A program made the translations under genes and the position numbers. DNA of 6,242 nt from Deltaproteobacteria bacterium (GTDB lineage: Bacteria > Desulfobacterota_B > Binatia > UBA9968), in the NCBI GenBank assembly GCA_016193385.1, contig JACPSF010000044.1, positions 1 to 6,242 on the forward strand. Direction: 5' to 3'. The stretch's first letter is position 1. Every line of letters begins with the position of its first letter. The notes under the pieces were generated by a model that searched no databases, was not told where the DNA came from, and saw only the letters and a list, made by a program, of their open reading frames with translations. Below are positions 1 through 4,330 of this stretch, one piece after another.

Positions 1-1
1 C

Positions 2-160
2 CACCGCAGCGTTCTCTATACCGCAGTGACCCGTGCAAAAGCGCTCGTGGCCTTGGTGGGGAGCCGAAAGGCCGTCGCGTTGGCCATCCGGAACATTCGG
101 GTTGAGCAGAGGTTTACAGGCTTAAAAGATAAATTACGTGCCAGGATGGCACGAGGCTGA
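2..160 (+). CDS. recD2: RecD2-like ATP-dependent DNA helicase, C-terminal end (5' part outside window)
   Basis: An open frame enters from the left edge and ends at TGA 158-160, giving 52 residues. It contains LYTAVTRAK at residues 5-13, which is helicase motif VI of superfamily 1B enzymes (Y-TA-TR-K, with the arginine finger). This is followed by a hydrophobic strand ending in VG, then an alanine-rich helix and the ending NIRVEQRFTGL. That order and ending match the C-terminus of RecD2/exodeoxyribonuclease V alpha-like helicases, where motif VI is followed by a 'lvGdkkAla.Av.n....R.T.L' segment. Such proteins are 5'-3' DNA helicases involved in repair and act in the cytoplasm. Only the extreme C-terminus is present, so RecD2 versus another SF1B helicase (for example a RecD/TraA-like one) cannot be settled here. 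The gene ends 24 bp from the stop codon of the convergent isomerase gene. Confidence 0.82.
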   Translation, partial: HRSVLYTAVTRAKALVALVGSRKAVALAIRNIRVEQRFTGLKDKLRARMARG

Positions 161-184
161 TTCGCAGCGAAGACGAGCGACCGT

Positions 185-895
185 TCACGGTGGGTTGCAA
201 AGCCGGCCCAAGCCGGAGCTTGGCTGGCCCGCACCGATTTTTTCCAGACAAGCCCAGAGCGTTGCCTGATTGCTGTTTACCACAGGCTTATTCAAGCGCG
301 CTTCGATCTCGCTGATGGCCTCGATCATGGTCGTGTTCGCGCAGCTAAGAAGATAGCCTTGGGCCTCGGCGCGCTGGTTTTCCAGCACGATTTCCTCCCA
401 CCGGCGTGGCGACACGGCCATGTACTCGTGTGAGCTCGAGAGCGCAAGTCCAAAGTCATGAATGACATCAAAACCAGCCTCGCTTAAGTAGCGCGCCTCG
501 TGCTGATTCGTCTCTTTCACATAAGGACTAATTAACACCAGTTTTTTCACTCCCAAGCGTCTCAAGGCTTGCGTGATCGCCTGCGCGGTGGTGATGGCTG
601 AGCAGCCACTTGCGTCCTGGATCGTCTCCACCACACGACCCTCACCAGCAAGCCCTTCCTCCATCGAACTTGCGGTGCAGTGAAAGACGATGACATCCGG
701 CTTGGTGTCCGAAAGGACAGCGGCAGCTCCGGCGATCTCTCGCCGAAGCTCCGTTGGTGTCTTGTGCCATTTGCCGGTCATCCTTAGCCGGGTCACATGA
801 ACGCCGACGTTGGCAGGAGCGTAATGCTGGAACTGCGGCTCGACAAGGCAGTTGCTAGACGGAATGATATTGCCGATGCGACCCATAATCGTCAT
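185..895 (-). CDS. Maleate isomerase / arylmalonate decarboxylase-like enzyme (Asp/Glu racemase superfamily)
   Basis: A complete cytoplasmic enzyme of 236 residues from the ATG at 895, close to the usual 240-250 of the family. The N-terminus has the family signature GRIGNIIPSSN (N15 binds a substrate carboxylate in homologues) followed by VEP. C73 lies in VFHCTASS and C185 in LLSCANTT. These are the two cysteines on opposite faces of the active site in maleate cis-trans isomerase and Asp/Glu racemases. Arylmalonate decarboxylases keep only the second one. ISPY at 122-125 supplies the tyrosine typical of maleate isomerases, and the C-terminal GLGRL also fits. The expected chemistry is cofactor-independent isomerisation or racemisation of a small dicarboxylate, but the substrate cannot be read from sequence. 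Start choice: an in-frame GTG at 931 would add 12 residues. I prefer ATG 895 because family members begin about five residues before RIG and because the candidate promoter would start transcription near 926. Neither start has a good Shine-Dalgarno. It converges on the helicase gene and diverges from the small exported protein. Confidence 0.85.
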   Translation of the reverse strand: MTIMGRIGNIIPSSNCLVEPQFQHYAPANVGVHVTRLRMTGKWHKTPTELRREIAGAAAVLSDTKPDVIVFHCTASSMEEGLAGEGRVVETIQDASGCSAITTAQAITQALRRLGVKKLVLISPYVKETNQHEARYLSEAGFDVIHDFGLALSSSHEYMAVSPRRWEEIVLENQRAEAQGYLLSCANTTMIEAISEIEARLNKPVVNSNQATLWACLEKIGAGQPSSGLGRLCNPP

Positions 896-932
896 CGCCG
901 TTGGAGGAGTCGGGCGTAAACTATTTGGCACC

Positions 933-962
933 TATTTATTCCACGAAAGACTCTCGTGTCAA
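933..962 (-). promoter_or_regulatory. Candidate promoter for the isomerase gene
   Basis: On the minus strand a perfect TTGACA (962-957) is followed after 18 bp by TAAATA (938-933), a weak -10 match in an AT-rich patch. The implied start near 926 lies downstream of the GTG at 931 and upstream of the ATG at 895, which favours the ATG as the start codon. The -35 is the left arm of the inverted repeat. Confidence 0.35.
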
Positions 963-979
963 GACTTAAGGTCTTGACA
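957..979. repeat. Perfect 9-bp inverted repeat, candidate operator in divergent intergenic region
   Basis: The arms TGTCAAGAC (957-965) and GTCTTGACA (971-979) are exact reverse complements separated by TTAAG. The symmetry covers 23 bp, about two DNA turns, as is usual for a dimeric regulator site. It lies between the divergently transcribed isomerase gene and the small exported-protein gene. The outer six bases of each arm spell TTGACA on the strand leading away from the centre, so the element overlaps the -35 boxes of both candidate promoters. A regulator bound here could switch both genes together. No nearby regulator gene is visible in the window. The alternative is a coincidental symmetry created by two back-to-back -35 boxes, but the matching extra three bases in each arm (GAC/GTC) argue against that. 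Confidence 0.55.
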
Positions 980-1002
980 ATAAACGAGGCTTCGACTACA
1001 AA
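974..1002 (+). promoter_or_regulatory. Candidate sigma70-type promoter for the small exported protein
   Basis: A perfect TTGACA (974-979) is followed after exactly 17 bp by TACAAA (997-1002), a 4/6 match to TATAAT. Transcription would start near 1009, leaving a leader of about 95 nt before the ATG at 1105. The -35 box is the right arm of the inverted repeat. Confidence 0.5.
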
Positions 1003-1018
1003 CAGCGACAATAATGGT

Positions 1019-1059
1019 CCCCGCCCTATCCACTAAACTCCCGGCTGGTAGGGTAGGGG
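1019..1059 (+). promoter_or_regulatory. Imperfect hairpin in the leader of the small exported-protein gene
   Basis: In the presumed 5' leader, CCCTATC (1024-1030) can pair with GGTAGGG (1047-1053) using one G-U pair. CCCC (1019-1022) can pair with GGGG (1056-1059) around a one-base bulge. The loop is about 16 nt. The hairpin ends about 30 nt before the Shine-Dalgarno, so it does not occlude it directly. It may stabilise the mRNA or be a regulatory leader, but no known riboswitch or attenuator class was recognised. Confidence 0.25.
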
Positions 1060-1104
1060 GGTGGCTAGAGGTGACCGGGAGGGAGAATCAAAAGGAGGCT
1101 AAAC

Positions 1105-1509
1105 ATGAGAGGGAAGTGGTTTCTATGGCTTTTAGCGGCACTGATCGGGTCCGCTCTGGCCTTTCCTCCGATGATCTTCGCTGCGGAAAAAAAGGCTGCA
1201 GAGCCTTCTGCTCCGGCGAAGATGGAGGAAAAGAAGGCCCCGGAGAAGGCGAAAGCCAAGGCACGGAGCGCTACAGGCGAGCTCGTATCCGTTGATAGCA
1301 AGACGGGTATGATGGCAGTCAAGGTGAAGGACAAAGAAATGAGTTTCACCGCGGATACCAAGGCTGCTAAGGAGGCGCTCGGGAAGGTCAAGGTCGGGGA
1401 TAGGGTCACGGTCTCTTATACCGAGAAGGAAGGGAAGATGATGGCCAGCTCCGTCAAGGCGGCTAAAGCTCCGGCCAAAAAGGCTGAAAAGAAGGCTGAG
1501 AAGAAGTAG
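1105..1509 (+). CDS. Small exported Lys/Ala-rich protein with one short beta-rich (DUF5666/OB-like) domain
   Basis: A protein of 134 residues. The start is clear: AAAGGAGG (1091-1098) lies six bases before the ATG. Residues 1-19 form a Sec signal peptide (R2, K4, a hydrophobic stretch W5-L18 and an ALA site at 17-19). Residues 28-55 are a Lys/Ala/Glu/Pro-rich linker. Residues 57-118 form the only structured part: TGELVSVD, a run of alternating hydrophobic residues, then KVGDRVTVSY and a final short strand. This pattern of strand, 'kvGD.V.v.Y' and strand is typical of small periplasmic OB-like or DUF5666-type domains, and CusF-like metal-binding proteins are a more distant resemblance. There is no Met/His metal-site motif I could defend. 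The tail (119-134) is a KKAE repeat encoded by a tandem 12-bp unit. The gene ends in consecutive TAG TAA stops. It appears monocistronic, between a divergent promoter region and a hairpin. The protein is probably periplasmic and very basic. Function unknown. Confidence 0.8.
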   Translation: MRGKWFLWLLAALIGSALAFPPMIFAAEKKAAEPSAPAKMEEKKAPEKAKAKARSATGELVSVDSKTGMMAVKVKDKEMSFTADTKAAKEALGKVKVGDRVTVSYTEKEGKMMASSVKAAKAPAKKAEKKAEKK

Positions 1510-1552
1510 TAATCCTTTTAGGTCCTCAACCTATTTCAGTTCCAGCCGGCCT

Positions 1553-1583
1553 GGTCGGGCAGGCGAGAAGAGCCTGCCCGACC
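1553..1583. terminator. Perfect 12-bp hairpin between convergent genes, putative bidirectional terminator
   Basis: GGTCGGGCAGGC (1553-1564) and GCCTGCCCGACC (1572-1583) are exact reverse complements around a 7-nt loop GAGAAGA. The hairpin lies 43 bp after the stop of the small exported protein and 5 bp after the stop of the convergent membrane protein, the expected place for a shared terminator. Neither strand has a clear U-tract after the stem, so it may act as an RNA end-stabilising structure or a Rho-linked stop rather than a canonical intrinsic terminator. Confidence 0.55.
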
Positions 1584-1588
1584 GACAT

Positions 1589-2131
1589 CTATTCGTCACT
1601 ATTCGCCAGCCGGAGTGGTAAATTCGATTCTTTAAAACTCCTTTTCCTCACGTAGAGGAACATCCCCAGATAAGCGGCCAGCAGGGCCCCGTAGTTCACG
1701 AGCATAAACCACGGCGTCGCCCACGAGATTCCGTTTACGAGCGGCGTCGGCAAGGGCCAGAGATACGGGGTGGGAAAGTATGCTGAGTTGTGGGTGGGGA
1801 TATCACAAACGATGTGCAGGCTCCAGGCCAAGAAAACCCACGGGGGCCGTTTTTGCAGCGCCCAGATAAGAGCGAAAAGGGCGGCCCACACGACCAGACT
1901 GTGAGTCAAGTTATAGGTATGGAAGACAAATTCCGGGAGAATGGACAAGGGCGGCGGGCCGGAGATTTGTCCCGCCAACCTAAGGCTCAGCCAACCCGGA
2001 TGGGAGACATGGAAGAGGCCGAAGGATAGAAGATCGGGTGCCATTCCCAGGGCGAACCCCGCAGCAAACCTTTTCGCTCCGTGGGGATAGAAAGCAACAC
2101 CTCCCCACAGTCCATGCGCCAAGACATCCAT
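1589..2131 (-). CDS. Membrane protein resembling YdjM/DUF457 metal-dependent hydrolases
   Basis: 180 residues from ATG 2131. The layout matches the small inner-membrane DUF457/YdjM group, annotated as membrane-bound metal-dependent hydrolases: an N-terminal MDVLAHGLWG with H6, an APD motif with D33, a THSLV motif with H77 at the start of a membrane helix, and HIVCDIPTH with H106, D110 and H114. These His/Asp residues are the proposed metal ligands of the family. The real reaction is not established. About four membrane segments are visible (roughly 22-40, 78-93, 97-111 and 140-160), with a basic C-terminal tail (VRKR at 161-164). No other in-frame start exists, because a TAG stop lies 10 codons upstream. 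The Shine-Dalgarno is weak. The start codon lies one base after the stop of a decayed spermidine-synthase-like gene, so this gene may have inherited that gene's promoter or lost its own. It converges with the small exported-protein gene. Confidence 0.75.
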   Translation of the reverse strand: MDVLAHGLWGGVAFYPHGAKRFAAGFALGMAPDLLSFGLFHVSHPGWLSLRLAGQISGPPPLSILPEFVFHTYNLTHSLVVWAALFALIWALQKRPPWVFLAWSLHIVCDIPTHNSAYFPTPYLWPLPTPLVNGISWATPWFMLVNYGALLAAYLGMFLYVRKRSFKESNLPLRLANSDE

Positions 2132-2132
2132 T

Positions 2133-2320
2133 TTACGCCAGGTCCGCCATAAAGGACGATAGGACCGTAGCTATGGCATAGGTGGTGTTGCCGAAAACTT
2201 GCGTGAGCATGCGAGTCCAAACCACCTCATAGATGGCCCCGCAGCGCCCGAGAGAAAAAAACAAACCAGCGCAATGAAAAAAAGCCAATCCTGTCTCAAA
2301 CGGTCCACGTTTTCCCTCAC
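2133..2320 (-). pseudogene. Frameshifted and truncated N-terminal remnant of a fused MFS/spermidine synthase
   Basis: Reading leftward from the GTG at 2320 (behind a purine-rich GAGGAGAAGAGG), the frame gives a membrane helix WLFFIALVCFFLSGAAG. It then loses homology at a run of four G (plus-strand CCCC 2237-2240). Adding one base there restores AIYEVVWTRML, then QVFGNTTYAIATVLSSFMA, followed by DLA and TAA (2135-2133). 'FFLSGAAG.IYEV.W.R.L...FG.T.YA..TVL..FMAGLALG' is the characteristic start of membrane-bound spermidine synthase-like proteins with an MFS-type N-terminus. The normal protein runs for several hundred more residues, and here it stops where 'GLALGS' should follow. It therefore carries two lesions: a one-base deletion in a homopolymer and loss of more than 90% of the gene. 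A sequencing error could explain the first but not the second. The TAA is separated by one base from the start of the downstream membrane-protein gene. Confidence 0.72.
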
Positions 2321-2404
2321 CCCCCTCTTCTCCTCGCTTCTCTTATGGTCGAGTTTAGTAAGATAGGGGTGAAAAATCAAAGATAGGGCATCCGGGTGCT
2401 CGAG

Positions 2405-2433
2405 TTTCCAACCGCGCAGAGACATGCTAAATT
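2405..2433 (+). promoter_or_regulatory. Candidate promoter of the TonB-family gene cluster
   Basis: TTTCCA (2405-2410, poor -35) lies 17 bp from TAAATT (2428-2433, 4/6 match to TATAAT), which is preceded by TGC, giving an extended -10. Transcription would begin near 2440, just before the Shine-Dalgarno at 2455. This position also speaks against the in-frame GTG at 2396 as a start codon. A TATATG stretch just downstream offers an alternative -10. Confidence 0.35.
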
Positions 2434-2454
2434 ATATGGCTCGAGGTTTCACAC

Positions 2455-2461
2455 GGAGGAG
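2455..2461 (+). promoter_or_regulatory. Shine-Dalgarno that fixes the TonB-family start
   Basis: GGAGGAG lies nine bases before ATG 2471. The same frame is open further upstream to a GTG at 2396, but that codon has no ribosome binding site and lies upstream of the candidate transcription start. Confidence 0.6.
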
Positions 2462-2470
2462 CGGACCGAA

Positions 2471-3484
2471 ATGTCATCCCCGCTAGAGGCAGCCCTGGCG
2501 AGAATAAAAAAGCGGGAGGAGAGCCTTTGGGGAAAGACGCAGATCCAAACCGACCGCTGGCTGGCACGCCTGGAAAACAGCCCCTTTTTCCAGCGCTACG
2601 GAAAGCTTAAAAAACCCGCTCGCGGCTTCCCGAGCCTGCGCGCCGACCCCACCATCGATCTGGAGTCGCTTTTCGTCATCTCGCTTCTTATCCATCTCCT
2701 GCTGCTGTTTCTCCTGGCACAAATCGCTTCTCGCCCCCCTTTTCCAGCCCGGCCTGAGCCCATCGTGGTTCACCTTTTAGAGTCTGTGGCACCCTCGCAG
2801 GAAGGTACGAGGAAACCGAGGAAAAAGGCAAAGAGTAAGGCTTTATCCCGAAAGCGAACCTCTCGTCCACCCGGACCGCCTCGGCCCGCCCCGCCTAAAT
2901 TGGCTGAGCCCGCTCCGCCACCCGCGCCCTCACTACCTGCGCCAAAAGCTCTGGCACAAACCCCCTTGACAAAGGAGAGGGGCTTTGGCGCCCAGCCGGT
3001 GGACTCCCTGATCCGGCTTCCGACGCGCTCCGCCAGGACAGAGTCGTCCACCCTCGCAACTTCGATTGATCCTTTGCCGGAGAGTTTAGCCCAACCCAGG
3101 GGGCTGCCCTCCGAACCCTCGCTTTCGAAAGAGGGCTCTCAACCTGCGAGCCCAGGTGGTTCCGGAAAGCTCGCAGCCCTGTCCAGCCCTGACTTCGGGC
3201 CCTATCTAGAAAAGATCAAGCGAAAGGTCCAGTCTGCTTGGAACTACCCCCAGGCTATGTCCGGCAACCACAAGGTCGAAGTCGTGTTTGTCATCGACCG
3301 CGGGGGCAAACTCGTCCGCGCGGAAGTGCTCGGTTCAAGCGATCGCCGATTAGACAACAGCGCCCTTCAAGCCATGCACCAAGCCTCCCCCTTCCCCCCC
3401 ATCCCGAACAGCCTCAAGGAGCTCGCCGGCGCCCCACTCGTCATGAAGTTCAGTATTGACTTCGGCGTCAAATTAAGTCACTGA
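2471..3484 (+). CDS. TonB-family energy transducer with long cytoplasmic N-terminus
   Basis: 337 residues. Residues 1-65 are a charged, non-membrane N-terminus, much longer than the short one of classical TonB. A single membrane helix (about 66-85) contains S71 and H75, which reproduce the SxxxH pattern that couples TonB to the ExbB/ExbD proton channel. Residues 90-235 are a Pro/Lys/Ser-rich spacer, including a basic RKKAKSK patch and a Pro-Ala segment at 132-160, suited to spanning the periplasm. Residues 240-337 form the TonB C-terminal domain: WNYP (257-260), VEVVFVIDRGGK (269-280), GSSDRRLDNSAL (288-299) and SPFPPIP (306-312). The known role of the family is to pass proton-motive energy to outer-membrane receptors for siderophores, cobalamin, glycans and similar ligands. 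No exbB, exbD or receptor gene is present here, so the partner is unknown, and some TonB-domain proteins are not transport transducers. It heads a run of four same-strand genes. Confidence 0.88.
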   Translation: MSSPLEAALARIKKREESLWGKTQIQTDRWLARLENSPFFQRYGKLKKPARGFPSLRADPTIDLESLFVISLLIHLLLLFLLAQIASRPPFPARPEPIVVHLLESVAPSQEGTRKPRKKAKSKALSRKRTSRPPGPPRPAPPKLAEPAPPPAPSLPAPKALAQTPLTKERGFGAQPVDSLIRLPTRSARTESSTLATSIDPLPESLAQPRGLPSEPSLSKEGSQPASPGGSGKLAALSSPDFGPYLEKIKRKVQSAWNYPQAMSGNHKVEVVFVIDRGGKLVRAEVLGSSDRRLDNSALQAMHQASPFPPIPNSLKELAGAPLVMKFSIDFGVKLSH

Positions 3485-3527
3485 CAAGGCACGTGGAATT
3501 GGCCGACCAGCGAACCGAAGCTTCGTT

Positions 3528-4256
3528 ATGAGCCATCAACAGCGCCAACTTTTGATCCGGGGAGTCATCTTTGCCGCGCTCGTTGTCCTGCTCTTCCTAT
3601 TGAGCCGCTACGGGCCCCAGCCACTCTCCTTTTTGCTGCCGGTGGCCGGAGAGTTCGAAGAGATCGAAAACGTTTTCTCCAATAGCGAGAAGCTCCAGCG
3701 GCTGCTCATTTCCCTCGGCCCTTATTCATCCGCGGTCTTCATATTGCTCCAGGTTCTCCAGGTTGTGGCCGCACCCTTTCCCGGCGAACTAACCGGAGTG
3801 GTTGGCGGCTATCTCTATGGCGAGGTATTCGGCTTTATCCTTTCTACCATCGGGCTTACGCTGGGCTCCTGGGTAACCTTTGAGCTTGCCAGTATTTTGG
3901 GGAGGCCTTTTGTCGAAAAATACGTCAGCGGAGAAGTTTTGCGAAAATTCGACTTCGTGGCTACCAACACCGGAACGTTCATATGCTTCCTACTATTCGT
4001 CGTTCCCGGCTTTCCCAAAGATTACTTGTGCTACGTTTTGGGCTTGAGCCGGATGAGGCTCGGCACCTTTTTGATCGTCTCCGTCATTGGCCGGCTCCCG
4101 GGAACTTATCTACTGACGCTCCAAGGAGCCAGCCTGAGAAGCCAGGAATACGTCACTGCGTTCGTCTTTGCGGCCATCTCCGCAGTGCTTCTGCTGATTG
4201 CCTATCTTTACCGAGCGCAGCTTTTCCACTGGGTGAAAAGTAAAAATGGGCGCTAG
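3528..4256 (+). CDS. TVP38/TMEM64 (VTT, DedA-superfamily) inner-membrane protein
   Basis: 242 residues. An N-terminal anchor helix (about 10-27) is followed by an amphipathic linker and the VTT core. The first re-entrant motif is APFPGELTGVVGGYLYG (82-98), leading through FG and TLGSWVTFELASILGRP (111-127), the G...F...GR pattern of the family. The second re-entrant motif is FVVPGFPKDYLCYVLGLS (157-174), then a helix ending IGRLPGT (187-193). A final helix at about 208-227 is followed by a basic tail. Known relatives (DedA proteins, yeast TVP38, TMEM41/64) act in membrane-lipid handling, and several have scramblase activity or move undecaprenyl phosphate or phosphatidylethanolamine. The exact substrate here is unknown. 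The arginine commonly found three residues before the first proline of the second motif is F157, which may mark a subgroup. The start follows the TonB-family stop by 43 bp and has only a weak ribosome binding site. The short gap suggests cotranscription with the genes on either side. Confidence 0.87.
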   Translation: MSHQQRQLLIRGVIFAALVVLLFLLSRYGPQPLSFLLPVAGEFEEIENVFSNSEKLQRLLISLGPYSSAVFILLQVLQVVAAPFPGELTGVVGGYLYGEVFGFILSTIGLTLGSWVTFELASILGRPFVEKYVSGEVLRKFDFVATNTGTFICFLLFVVPGFPKDYLCYVLGLSRMRLGTFLIVSVIGRLPGTYLLTLQGASLRSQEYVTAFVFAAISAVLLLIAYLYRAQLFHWVKSKNGR

Positions 4257-4294
4257 CTGTGCCTTGCCGTTCGAAGCTTGCCCCCCGGCTTTGA

Positions 4295-4323
4295 TTGACA
4301 ACCCTCTAGGCCAAGGCTAGAAG
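4295..4323 (+). promoter_or_regulatory. Possible internal promoter before the repeat-protein gene
   Basis: A perfect TTGACA (4295-4300) lies 17 bp from TAGAAG (4318-4323), a 4/6 match to the -10 consensus. Transcription would start near 4330, directly at the ATG (4331), giving a leaderless mRNA. This would agree with the absence of a convincing Shine-Dalgarno there. The -10 is poor, so this remains tentative, and readthrough from the upstream genes is equally possible. Confidence 0.25.
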
Positions 4324-4330
4324 TTTAAGA

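Noticed and set aside
202..228. Hairpin (GCCGGCC... with ...GGCTGGC, 11 pairs and one bulge) as an intrinsic terminator for the helicase gene, with a T-run at 238-243
   Set aside because: The T-run is about nine bases after the stem rather than adjacent, and the hairpin lies inside the isomerase coding sequence, so codon content explains it at least as well.
16..234. Minus-strand 72-codon frame at the left edge
   Set aside because: It overlaps the helicase C-terminus and the isomerase C-terminus, both supported by family motifs, and has no recognisable content.
1987..2220. Independent 77-codon gene on the minus strand ahead of the DUF457-like gene
   Set aside because: It runs in the wrong frame over both the spermidine synthase remnant and the DUF457-like gene and has no motif of its own.
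2396..2470. Upstream in-frame GTG (2396) as the TonB-family start
   Set aside because: No ribosome binding site precedes it, whereas GGAGGAG precedes ATG 2471. The extra 25 residues are not conserved-looking and the candidate promoter lies inside them.
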